From positions 62,001 through 126,000 of the forward strand of contig JAEWOS010000016.1 in the NCBI GenBank assembly GCA_023460855.1: 64,000 nt of DNA, written 5' to 3'. Below the pieces are notes generated by a model that saw only the letters and a list, made by a program, of their open reading frames with translations, was not told where the DNA came from and searched no databases. How positions within the stretch are numbered: position 1 is the first letter of the stretch; the number at the start of each line of letters is the position of its first letter. Shown in pieces: positions 34,205 through 41,800 of the stretch. Origin of the DNA: Bacteroidota bacterium (GTDB lineage: Bacteria; Bacteroidota; Bacteroidia; Flavobacteriales; Weeksellaceae). The translations under genes were made by a program, and so were the position numbers.

Positions 34205-35461
34205 TTATTTTGTTTTCTCTGCTTTAGCGATATTTACGATTACTTCCACCGCCTGCTGCATGGTTTCCAGAGAAACGTATTCGTACGGTCCGTGAAAATT
34301 CATTCCGCCTGCAAAAATATTCGGGCACGGAAGTCCCATGTAGGAAAGCTGCGCTCCATCCGTTCCGCCGCGAATAGCTTTGATTTTAGGTTCAATTCCG
34401 GCCTCCTTCATCGCTGCAGCAGCGATGTCCACAATATGCATTTTGCCTTCGAACTGGCCTTTCATATTTTTATACTGCTCTTTTATTTCCACTTCTGCAG
34501 TTCCTTCGCCGTATTTGTTGTTGAATTCCGCGATTTTATCCTGCATCAGTTTTTTTCTGTTCTCAAATTTTTCGGCATCGTGGTCGCGGATGATGTACTG
34601 CAGTTTGGCTTCGGAAACATCTGCGTTCAGATCGGTCAGGTGAAAAAATCCGTCAAAACCTTTAGTTGTTGCTGGAGTTTCGTTTTCCGGGAGCATTTTC
34701 ACAAATTCTGCAGCAAGCAATCCGGCATTCACCATTTTTCCGTAAGCATAACCCGGATGTACGCTTAGTCCGTGAATCTTAACAACGGCTCCTGCAGCGT
34801 TAAAATTTTCATATTCAAGTTCGCCCGCTTCGCTTCCGTCCATGGTGTACGCCCATTCTGCGCCAAATTTTTCAACATCGAATTTATGAGCACCTCGTCC
34901 GATTTCTTCATCCGGCGTAAAACCGATCGCAATTCTGCCATGCTCGATTTCCGGATGAGCGATCAAATATTCTGCCGCCGTAACGATTTCTGCAACTCCG
35001 GATTTGTCATCGGCTCCGAGCAAAGTGGTGCCGTCGGTGGTAATAAGTGTATGTCCGACGTATTTTTTCAGGTTTTCAAATTTTGATGGAGAAAGCGTGA
35101 ATCCTGTTTCTTTATTCAACAGAAGATCCTGTCCGTCATAGTTTTCCCAGGCCTGTGGCTTTACATTTTCCCCGTTGAAATCCGGCGAAGTATCATAATG
35201 CGCGATAAATCCGATGACAGGCTCATTTCCTTGCCTGTTTGCAGGAACATACGCCATGATATATCCGTGTTCGTCGATGGAAACATCTTCGAGGCCGATA
35301 TTCTTCAGTTCGTCGGTGATGTAGTTTGCAATTTTCCACTGTCTTTCTGTAGATGGTGTGGTTTCACTTTCCGGATCGGAAGTGGAATAGATTTTTGCGT
35401 AAGTGATAAAACGGTTTAGAAGCTTTTGCTTCCATTCTTCGCTGAATGTGAAAGTTTGCAT
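34205..35461 (-). CDS. pepT: Peptidase T (tripeptide aminopeptidase)
   Basis: The 418-residue M20B zinc peptidase removes N-terminal residues from tripeptides in the cytoplasm. Zinc and catalytic positions are visible: HYDTS (first His and catalytic Asp), GADDKSG (bridging Asp), PDEEIGRG (catalytic Glu pair), TMDGSEAGELEYE (Asp ligand), and the C-terminal MNFHGPYEYV (His ligand). RGGTDGAQLSYMGLP is the dimer/substrate Arg segment of the family. Length matches E. coli PepT. It is monocistronic: an exact -7 element 22 bases upstream and a terminator downstream. Confidence 0.95.
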   Translation of the reverse strand: MQTFTFSEEWKQKLLNRFITYAKIYSTSDPESETTPSTERQWKIANYITDELKNIGLEDVSIDEHGYIMAYVPANRQGNEPVIGFIAHYDTSPDFNGENVKPQAWENYDGQDLLLNKETGFTLSPSKFENLKKYVGHTLITTDGTTLLGADDKSGVAEIVTAAEYLIAHPEIEHGRIAIGFTPDEEIGRGAHKFDVEKFGAEWAYTMDGSEAGELEYENFNAAGAVVKIHGLSVHPGYAYGKMVNAGLLAAEFVKMLPENETPATTKGFDGFFHLTDLNADVSEAKLQYIIRDHDAEKFENRKKLMQDKIAEFNNKYGEGTAEVEIKEQYKNMKGQFEGKMHIVDIAAAAMKEAGIEPKIKAIRGGTDGAQLSYMGLPCPNIFAGGMNFHGPYEYVSLETMQQAVEVIVNIAKAEKTK

Positions 35462-35483
35462 TATAAAAAATCAGTTATTTGAA

Positions 35484-35491
35484 CAAAGATA
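35484..35491 (-). promoter_or_regulatory. -7 element TATCTTTG of pepT
   Basis: Exact TAnnTTTG on the minus strand, 22 bases before the pepT ATG at 35461. Confidence 0.6.
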
Positions 35492-35778
35492 AGATTTTTG
35501 TGCATGAAGGCGTGTGCAGAATTCCGGACACTGCGTTGAGTTTAACAGTTTTGTACAAATGTTTTATCTTTACGCTGAATGTAAACGAACGGCTGTTGTT
35601 GGTGAAACTGCAGTTGCGTGAGGGCGGAACCGGAAATCCCGCAGTACGCGAAAGCCGGAATTACGCTTCGAAAGTAAGTTGCTGAACGAGGAATTGCAGG
35701 TGCAGACCGGCCTTTCTTTGAGCAATGGCAACAGCAAAGGCGAAGAAAGGACACGCCCAAATAAAAATTTTGAAAAAT
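35492..35778 (+). other. Long GC-richer intergenic leader before HMG-CoA lyase, with stem-loops
   Basis: This is the only gene-free stretch close to 300 bases that is not explained. From about 35585 to 35755 it is visibly richer in G and C than the flanking AT-rich spacers and contains short inverted repeats. The palindrome AACTGCAGTT lies at 35607-35616. A 10-base-pair stem CCTTTCTTTG (35711-35720) / CGAAGAAAGG (35741-35750) has one G-U pair and a 20-base loop. No T run follows, so it is not a terminator. A weak promoter candidate (TTTA, 20 bases, TATCTTTA ending at 35572) would make this a 200-base transcribed leader. Short frames exist on both strands but none looks like a convincing gene. 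Confidence 0.45.
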
Positions 35779-36627
35779 ATGTTCCTAACAGAATGTCCGC
35801 GTGACGCCATGCAGGGTTGGCCTGACATAATCCCGACACAAAAAAAGATTGACTACATCAACGCACTGATGTCGGTAAAATTTGATGTGCTGGACTGCGG
35901 AAGTTTTGTTTCGCCGAAAGCGATCCCGCAAATGGCTGATACAGCAGAAGTTTTAAATAACATCGATAAATCACTCTCGAATACGCAGCTGTCTGTAATT
36001 GTTGCCAATATCAGCGGCGCTGAACATGCCGTGAAACATGAACAGGTTGATATTCTCGGTTTTCCGTTTGCGCTGTCCGAAACTTTTCAGCAGCGCAATA
36101 CCAATAAAAGCCGCGAAGAAGCCTTTGCACAGATTACCGAGATTTTTGAGATGACCAAAACCGCCGGCAAAGGACTAAATATTTATTTTTCGATGGCTTT
36201 CGGAAATCCATATGGCGAAGAGTGGAACTGGGAAACCGTAGATTTCTGGGCGCAGCGGTTTGCAGACCTGGGAATAAGCACCATCATGCTTTCCGATACA
36301 ACCGGAGTTGCTGACGCGGAAATCATTTCGGAACTTTTCGGGAAAATACCGCCAAAATATCCGCAGATTACCTTTGGCGCGCACTTCCACAACCGCTACG
36401 AAGATTCCTACACCAAACTGAAAGCTGCTTATGATCAGGGATGCCGGAATTTCGATTCGGCAATTAAAGGAATTGGCGGCTGTCCGATGGCAAAGGATGA
36501 ACTAGTTGGGAACATGCCTACAGAGCAGGTTTTCAACTTTATGAGTGCTGAAAAAATAGATATCCGTCAGAATTTACTTCATTTCGAAAGCGCTTACAAC
36601 AAGGCGAAAGATATTTTTCATTTCTGA
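35779..36627 (+). CDS. Hydroxymethylglutaryl-CoA lyase
   Basis: The protein splits HMG-CoA into acetoacetate and acetyl-CoA in leucine breakdown, using a TIM barrel of the HMGL/DRE family. It starts MFLTECPRDAMQGW (the E-x-PRD substrate Arg/Asp motif at the barrel start) and continues with DVLDCGSFVSPKAIPQMAD. It has SDTTGVAD, FGAHFHNRY with the metal His pair, and the signature Cys loop IGGCPMAKDELVGN. An upstream ATG at 35725 stays in frame, but the added 18 residues are unlike the family and lie on a stem-loop, so ATG 35779 is preferred. It is followed after 3 bases by a secreted protein gene. Confidence 0.88.
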   Translation: MFLTECPRDAMQGWPDIIPTQKKIDYINALMSVKFDVLDCGSFVSPKAIPQMADTAEVLNNIDKSLSNTQLSVIVANISGAEHAVKHEQVDILGFPFALSETFQQRNTNKSREEAFAQITEIFEMTKTAGKGLNIYFSMAFGNPYGEEWNWETVDFWAQRFADLGISTIMLSDTTGVADAEIISELFGKIPPKYPQITFGAHFHNRYEDSYTKLKAAYDQGCRNFDSAIKGIGGCPMAKDELVGNMPTEQVFNFMSAEKIDIRQNLLHFESAYNKAKDIFHF

Positions 36628-36630
36628 AAT

Positions 36631-37206
36631 ATGAAATTGATTGTCTTTTTCTTAACCCTTTTTTCGTTTCAATTTCTGACCGCGCAACAGAATGAAATTG
36701 AGAGATTGCTTTTAATTGAAAATAAATATGAAGATTTTCTGCTGAATTATCAGAAAAAAGCAAAAGACTCGCTATCCTTTTTGCCCAAAACAGAAAGGGA
36801 AGTAATAATGTTCACGCAGGAGCAGGAAATTATCAAAAGACAGAAAAGAGAAGAAGATGAAATACTCGCTAAATTGAAATTGCTGGAAAGTACAATAAAA
36901 AGTAAAGATTTTGGACCATGTCCTAATCTGTCTACTAATACTCCATCCTTTGGTAAAAGAAAGAAAAAATTTAAGGCTACAGAAGATCCATTCGAAAAAT
37001 CTAATAAACAATCCAAAAGTACTTTAGTCACCTTTGTTATAGATGCTGAAGGAAATGTATCTCAAGTAAGTGCCGAAGGAGATAATGCAGAATTTAACAG
37101 AGAAATTGTGTTAACTATGTATAAAAATGGCAAGTTGCAGCCACATTGTAATAACGGCATTGCAAGAAAAACCCGCTTTAGCTTGCCTGTAAAATATAAA
37201 CCCTAA
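36631..37206 (+). CDS. Secreted protein with TonB C-terminal-like domain
   Basis: The 191-residue protein has a signal peptide (1-18, FLTAQ). A charged helical, probably coiled-coil region follows at about 22-92 (repeated Glu/Lys, for example EQEIIKRQKREEDEILAKL). After a Ser/Lys linker comes a C-terminal domain from about residue 130 (LVTFVIDAEGNVSQVSAEG, ending in RFSLPVKYKP) that resembles the TonB/TolA C-terminal fold. It lacks the usual TonB N-terminal anchor and Pro-rich spacer. The gene is noticeably more AT-rich and has a different third-position usage from its neighbours, which hints at transfer or fast evolution. It sits 3 bases after the HMG-CoA lyase gene and 3 bases before osmC. 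Function unknown. Confidence 0.72.
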   Translation: MKLIVFFLTLFSFQFLTAQQNEIERLLLIENKYEDFLLNYQKKAKDSLSFLPKTEREVIMFTQEQEIIKRQKREEDEILAKLKLLESTIKSKDFGPCPNLSTNTPSFGKRKKKFKATEDPFEKSNKQSKSTLVTFVIDAEGNVSQVSAEGDNAEFNREIVLTMYKNGKLQPHCNNGIARKTRFSLPVKYKP

Positions 37207-37209
37207 TTT

Positions 37210-37635
37210 ATGACATCTAAAATAACCTATACAGGCGACCTACGCTGCGAGGCAGAACACCTGCAAAGCGGAACCATCATCTCCAGCGACGCGCCAACAG
37301 ACAACCAGGGAAAAGGCGAAAAATTTTCACCGACTGATCTTTGCGCAACTTCCCTGGCAGAATGCGCCCTTACAACGATTGCAATTCTTGGAAAAGAAAA
37401 AGGTATAAACATCGACGGTGCGGTTTGTGAACTGCAGAAAATTATGCTCAGCAATCCACGGAGGATCGGAGAAATTGTGTGTTATTTCGATTTTCCGCAG
37501 GAATTCGGCGACAGCGAAAAAGAATTTATCGAGAGTACGGCACAGAATTGTCCGGTAGCATTAAGCCTGCATCCCGATGTGAAAAAGACCATGCGCTTCA
37601 AATATGGTGCTGCAGCGAGACCGCTTGCACAATAA
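37210..37635 (+). CDS. OsmC family peroxide reductase-like protein
   Basis: The 141-residue protein has the OsmC/Ohr fold with both redox Cys: Cys52 in SLAECALTTI and Cys114 in QNCPVALSL. Such proteins reduce organic hydroperoxides or other small oxidants with thiol partners in the cytoplasm. The sequence fits the OsmC-like subgroup (YhfA/SACOL type) more than Ohr, as the YTGDLRCEAEH start shows. It is the third gene of a tight cluster with the HMG-CoA lyase and the TonB-C-like protein (3-base gaps). A weak imperfect inverted repeat (TGATTTCAACGTTGAATCA) lies after it and may serve as a weak terminator. Confidence 0.87.
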   Translation: MTSKITYTGDLRCEAEHLQSGTIISSDAPTDNQGKGEKFSPTDLCATSLAECALTTIAILGKEKGINIDGAVCELQKIMLSNPRRIGEIVCYFDFPQEFGDSEKEFIESTAQNCPVALSLHPDVKKTMRFKYGAAARPLAQ

Positions 37636-37723
37636 TCGTTTTTGATTTCAACGTTGAATCATAAAAATATCCGTACACAACTCTTTAATTTGCAGAATAT
37701 CTGTGTGGTAACAAATTTTTTTG

Positions 37724-37731
37724 TATTTTTG
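37724..37731 (+). promoter_or_regulatory. -7 element TATTTTTG of rplU-rpmA
   Basis: Exact TAnnTTTG, 43 bases before the rplU ATG at 37775. Confidence 0.6.
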
Positions 37732-37774
37732 CACACTCAAAAAAGTGTAATTAACTCATTTAAATTTATAAACA

Positions 37775-38437
37775 ATGTTTGCAATTGTAGAGATAGCAGG
37801 GCTTCAGTACAAAGTTGAGCAAGACCAGAAGTTGTTTGTAAACCGTCTGAAAGGAGACAAGGGAGGGAAAGTTTCTTTCGATAAAGTTCTTCTTACGGTA
37901 AACGGTTCTACAACTATCGGCGCCCCGGCTGTAAGCGGTATCACTGTTGATGCTGAAATTTTGGATCACGTGAAAGCGGATAAAGTAATCATCTTCAAAA
38001 AGAAAAGAAGAAAGGGTTATGAGAAAAAGAACGGTCACAGACAGTCTTTAACTCAGATCATGATTACCGGAATTACCGGCTTCGACGATACTAAGAAATC
38101 AGCAAAGAAAGAAACTGCTAAAACGGAATCTACTGAAGCAAAAACTGTAAAAGCGGAACCAAAAGCAGAAAAGGCTGCTCCTAAAGCTGCTGCAAAAGCA
38201 GAAGAAAAGGAAGCAAACACTGCAACAGGAGATGCTGCAACAGTAAACTTCAGCGAAGATCACGAACTGAACTACCTTTTGAAGAAAAACGGTCTTTCTG
38301 AATCTATCGACAACAGAAAAGTTTTGGTAGAGCTTGGAAAAGAACTGAAAGAAAAAACAGGAGAAAGAGTTTTATCAAACGATGACTTTGATGCTTATAT
38401 CAAGGAAAACATCGAGAAATTAACTGCAAAAAAATAA
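37775..38437 (+). CDS. rplU: Ribosomal protein bL21 with long C-terminal extension
   Basis: Residues 1-105 are an ordinary bL21 (MFAIVEIAGLQYKVEQDQ at the start, KVIIFKKKRRKGYEKKNGHRQ in the rRNA-binding part). Where most bL21 proteins end, this one continues for about 115 residues. An Ala/Lys/Glu low-complexity linker spans about 107-150. A compact mostly helical domain spans about 155-220 (EDHELNYLLKKNGLSESIDN, KVLVELGKELKEKTGERVLS and DDFDAYIKENIEKL). The extension is read in the same frame with no sign of frameshift. Its role is unknown; a similar tail is my recollection for other Flavobacteriia. It is 12 bases upstream of rpmA, the universal pairing. Confidence 0.94.
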   Translation: MFAIVEIAGLQYKVEQDQKLFVNRLKGDKGGKVSFDKVLLTVNGSTTIGAPAVSGITVDAEILDHVKADKVIIFKKKRRKGYEKKNGHRQSLTQIMITGITGFDDTKKSAKKETAKTESTEAKTVKAEPKAEKAAPKAAAKAEEKEANTATGDAATVNFSEDHELNYLLKKNGLSESIDNRKVLVELGKELKEKTGERVLSNDDFDAYIKENIEKLTAKK

Positions 38438-38449
38438 TTCTGAAATAAA

Positions 38450-38707
38450 ATGGCACACAAAAAAGGGGTTGGTAGCTCCAAAAACGGTAGAGAATCTCAC
38501 TCTAAAAGATTGGGTGTAAAGATTTTCGGAGGACAGGAGGCTATTGCCGGTAACATCATCGTAAGACAGAGAGGAACTCAGCACCACCCGGGTGAAAACG
38601 TGGGAATGGGAAAAGATCACACGCTGCACGCGCTTGTTGACGGTAAAGTAGTTTTCCGCAAGAAAGCAAACAACAGATCATTTGTATCTATTGAACCGAA
38701 TGCATAA
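38450..38707 (+). CDS. rpmA: Ribosomal protein bL27
   Basis: The 85-residue protein is a standard bL27: MAHKKGVGSSKNGRESHSKR at the flexible N-terminus that reaches toward the peptidyl transferase centre, then GQEAIAGNIIVRQRGTQHHPG and NVGMGKDHTLHAL. There is no Firmicutes-type cleavable N-terminal extension: the protein begins directly with the functional MAHKK. It is co-transcribed with rplU and closed by a strong terminator. Confidence 0.97.
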   Translation: MAHKKGVGSSKNGRESHSKRLGVKIFGGQEAIAGNIIVRQRGTQHHPGENVGMGKDHTLHALVDGKVVFRKKANNRSFVSIEPNA

Positions 38708-38728
38708 TCAGAGCGTTCTATAATTTAT

Positions 38729-38759
38729 AATCCCGGACTTAGGTTCGGGATTTTTTTTT
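38729..38759 (+). terminator. Terminator of rplU-rpmA
   Basis: AATCCCG (38729-38735) pairs with CGGGATT (38746-38752), followed by a T run of at least eight bases. On the other strand the flank is AT-rich but has no T run. Confidence 0.88.
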
Positions 38760-38784
38760 GCCGGTATTTTGTAATTCGCAATAC

Positions 38785-39054
38785 CTAGAACATGATAAAC
38801 AGCAAGAGCGCAGTAGTAAGAACATTCGCTATCCAGAGATATTTCTGAAAACGATCCGTTCCGCTCTGAAAGGTGTTCACAATACTGTACAGCACGGAAA
38901 GTACAGAAACAATAATCACCGGAATCGTCACCAGTTGCCACAAAACGCCGACAACCGGATGATCAAACTGTTCCGGTTGCAAATGCGCCAGCAACATAAA
39001 TGAAAGCCAGGCTGCGCATGCAAGACTGAGGTAAAAGACTATTTTAGTTAGCAT
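38785..39054 (-). CDS. Small membrane protein of unknown function (89 residues)
   Basis: The protein has three hydrophobic segments (about 5-25, 33-55 and 70-88), with Pro-Glu-Gln-Phe-Asp-His between the first two. It ends four residues after the last helix, so it is an integral inner-membrane protein. I recognise no family motif. It lies alone on the minus strand between the rpmA terminator and the terminator of the LRR protein gene. An overlapping plus-strand frame covers the same bases but has no membrane pattern or start context. The reading is supported by the clean hydrophobic periodicity and standard start. Confidence 0.65.
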   Translation of the reverse strand: MLTKIVFYLSLACAAWLSFMLLAHLQPEQFDHPVVGVLWQLVTIPVIIVSVLSVLYSIVNTFQSGTDRFQKYLWIANVLTTALLLFIMF

Positions 39055-39116
39055 TTGCCCATTTTATTATTCAAATGTATTGCTTTTCTTTCCAATGAAA
39101 ACTTTCTTTACTGCCT

Positions 39117-39142
39117 AAAAAAGGGCTGCATTTGCAACCCTT
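39117..39142 (-). terminator. Terminator of LRR/T9SS protein gene
   Basis: On the minus strand AAGGGTTGCA pairs with TGCAGCCCTT (one mismatch) around a two-base loop, followed by a T run (A run 39117-39122 on plus), 41 bases beyond the stop. Confidence 0.82.
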
Positions 39143-39182
39143 CTTAAAATACTTACTGTGGAATATCTTTTAGATACATCCA

Positions 39183-41645
39183 CTACTTCTTTATCACCTT
39201 CTTAACTGAAACACCGTCTTTGGTGAAAATACGGATCATGTAAAGTCCACTTTTCAGTGCAGCAATATCAATTTGGTTCTCTTTTACTCCGAAAGATGCA
39301 ACCTTTCGTCCGGCCCCGTCAAAAATTTCTGCTTTCGTCACTTTTTGATCAGTGCGGAAATAGAGGATATCTTTTACCGGATTCGGGTAAATTACAATGT
39401 CGCTGCCATTCTGAACGGTTTCAACGGTTGAAAGTGCATTCTGAACGGTTGTAGTAAATGTATTTGTAATAATCGGTGCATTGTAATCGAAATAGATATT
39501 TGCAGTATTGCTGAATGTATCTCCAAGAGCCAGTGTAGCAACGGTTTTAATCTTAAACATTACATATCCGTCATTCGTTGCATTAGCAAACGGCAGCTGT
39601 ATATTTTCGAAAATAAATTCCACGATATTCGGCGACGTCACATTGGTCACAAAATTATGGCTCGCATCCATCACAATAAGTGAATTGATATCGAATTTTG
39701 CAGTATCGATCACGTCTTTCACCACAATATTCTGCGCATTTGCCGTACCGTTATTTTCAAAACGGATCAGATAATGCACATAATCCCCGACTTTTGTCTG
39801 CGCGATTGTGGTTCCTTCCAGACAGGTTTTATCATTCGGGTCAAATGAATTCACTACTATTTCATTCAGTGCAAAAATATTATCTGCCGGTGTAACATCC
39901 GCGCCTGCGGCAACTGACACAGTGAAAGGAAGAATGTCACCTGCATTCAGCGGCGGTGTTGCTGTTGGAGTATTGAGCAGGAATGTTACGTAAACCTCAT
40001 CCAGTTCAAACGGCTGCAAACCGGTGAAATTCCAGGTGAGTACTCCTGTTGACTGTGAGTCCGGCGGAACCGTGGCGCTTGTAAAGTTCATCACATTGTC
40101 GTCGTAATTCAGCGTGAGCACACCAGATTGTGTCGTGTTACCTTTATTTTTAAAAACCACTTTATAATTAGCGCTATATCCCGGAACCGCATCATTCAGC
40201 GGGAAAATCACTGCCTCCAGATCATTATGGCTTCCGTTTGCTGTAAGACAAAAATTCTGAGCTAGTGGACTCGTTTGCGTCGGGAAATCAACCGTTAAAG
40301 CAGCCGGAGTTACATTGAAATAGGACGGATTCTCCAGCATCGGTGTAATTGTATGTGTTCCGGACATCAGATGAACAGCATAATTTCCGCTTAAATTCCC
40401 GTTTACCATAGAAGTTGCAGTTCCGCTTGTAATATTGAATTTTTGCAGTGCAATGAAAGGATCTGTGGTTTCGCAACCGTTGCTGTTGATATCGAATTTC
40501 GTGTTACCAGTAACTGTATAATAAGTTCCTCCTGGCGTGAAGGTACAATAGGAATTTACCACGGTGTTTGTAAGACCCTGCGAAATGTTTGTTGCAACAA
40601 GGGCAGCAATTTCCGCATCATCCGCACAGATATAGGCGAGATTAGGATTCCAGTCATAATATATTTCATCTACCACCCCATTTTTTATGATAAGCGTCTG
40701 CAGATTATTGTTGCTGGCCATAATAAACACCAGATTTGGATTGGTGTGTAGATCAAGCAGCGTCAGGTCATTATCATTAATCCAAATTTCGCTGAGCAAA
40801 GGATTGTTTGAAACATCAATAGTTGTAAGCAGATTCTGGTCGATCTTGAAATCCTGCAGATTTGGTGTTGTTGTAAGATTAATTGAGGGTAAGAAATTCT
40901 GATTCAGTTCCAGCAGGTACAACTCCGGCGTGTTTTGAACATTCACTGTAGTAAGACCGTTACTCTGGCAATTTAGGTATTCCAGTTGCGCAAGACCGGA
41001 TGCATTTAGTGTCGTGAGAGAATTTCCTCCTAAATTCACATATTTTAAGCCCGGAAACTGCTGCAGATTTATTGAGGCCAGATTATTATTACTGAGATCC
41101 AGTTCTTCGAGCGCCGATGTCCCGGTAAAATTTACAGAGCTTATATTATTTCCGTAAGCGTACAGTTTCTTAAGCAAAGGCAGGCCGGACAAATTCAGCG
41201 CAGGAATATTTCCCTGACTGAACGAAAGATCTTCGAGTGCAACACAACCTGTAACATTCAGCGTCGTAATAAATGCGTTATCAAAAGCTGTTAGTTTTTT
41301 CAAAGCAGTCATGTTACTCACATCAATCGCATCGATCCAGTCAAGGCTTTCCATATAGAGTGTATCTACAGCTGCAAAACTCTTGATACCTACTACGGAG
41401 GTAACCATTCCATTTCCGGGAACACGAAGATATTTGATCTGAAGTGCTTCAGAATTCTGAATTTCGCCGTCGCTGTTGCTGTCAATTTTCACCCAGTTTC
41501 CGGCTGCATTTTTGGCAATAGTATCGGCAGGCGTTGCATTTACCAGGATATTCTTAAACTGAACATCGGTAAAACTCACGTTTTGAGCCATGGTAAACAT
41601 GGCGATAAAAAACGCGACGAAAGAATATAATTTACTCATATACAA
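39183..41645 (-). CDS. Leucine-rich repeat protein exported by type IX secretion
   Basis: The 820-residue protein has a Sec signal peptide (1-20, MAQNV). An EF-hand-like start (DSNSDGEIQNSEA) is followed by about a dozen 21-residue leucine-rich repeats at residues 70-340 of the LxxLxLxxNxLxx type (for example LEELDLSNNNLASINL). After this come a carbohydrate-binding-like beta domain (350-470), conserved-repeat domains (about 480-720) with NSFDPNDKTCLEG, and a type A sorting domain (about 745-820: IVIYPNPVKDILYF). It should pass the outer membrane by T9SS and be anchored or released, probably for adhesion or protein binding. An alternative ATG two codons in (41639) gives MSKLYS. Confidence 0.9.
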   Translation of the reverse strand: MYMSKLYSFVAFFIAMFTMAQNVSFTDVQFKNILVNATPADTIAKNAAGNWVKIDSNSDGEIQNSEALQIKYLRVPGNGMVTSVVGIKSFAAVDTLYMESLDWIDAIDVSNMTALKKLTAFDNAFITTLNVTGCVALEDLSFSQGNIPALNLSGLPLLKKLYAYGNNISSVNFTGTSALEELDLSNNNLASINLQQFPGLKYVNLGGNSLTTLNASGLAQLEYLNCQSNGLTTVNVQNTPELYLLELNQNFLPSINLTTTPNLQDFKIDQNLLTTIDVSNNPLLSEIWINDNDLTLLDLHTNPNLVFIMASNNNLQTLIIKNGVVDEIYYDWNPNLAYICADDAEIAALVATNISQGLTNTVVNSYCTFTPGGTYYTVTGNTKFDINSNGCETTDPFIALQKFNITSGTATSMVNGNLSGNYAVHLMSGTHTITPMLENPSYFNVTPAALTVDFPTQTSPLAQNFCLTANGSHNDLEAVIFPLNDAVPGYSANYKVVFKNKGNTTQSGVLTLNYDDNVMNFTSATVPPDSQSTGVLTWNFTGLQPFELDEVYVTFLLNTPTATPPLNAGDILPFTVSVAAGADVTPADNIFALNEIVVNSFDPNDKTCLEGTTIAQTKVGDYVHYLIRFENNGTANAQNIVVKDVIDTAKFDINSLIVMDASHNFVTNVTSPNIVEFIFENIQLPFANATNDGYVMFKIKTVATLALGDTFSNTANIYFDYNAPIITNTFTTTVQNALSTVETVQNGSDIVIYPNPVKDILYFRTDQKVTKAEIFDGAGRKVASFGVKENQIDIAALKSGLYMIRIFTKDGVSVKKVIKK

Positions 41646-41661
41646 TCTTTTATTAAGACAG

Positions 41662-41669
41662 CAAATGTA
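41662..41669 (-). promoter_or_regulatory. -7 element TACATTTG of LRR/T9SS protein gene
   Basis: Exact TAnnTTTG on the minus strand, 16 bases before the ATG at 41645. Confidence 0.6.
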
Positions 41670-41800
41670 AACAAATATTGTTCTGTTTTACATAAAAAAA
41701 GATAAAATGTAATACCTGCGGGAAATACTGATCTGGCGCAGAAAAATTGGAATAAATATTATTTTCCTGGAGAAAACAAAGGCGAAAATGCAGCAAAAAA

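Noticed and set aside
35570..35839. An 89-codon minus-strand frame before HMG-CoA lyase
   Set aside because: It overlaps the 5' end of the lyase gene, has no signal, motif or promoter and changes character along its length. The region is reported instead as a structured leader or repeat candidate.
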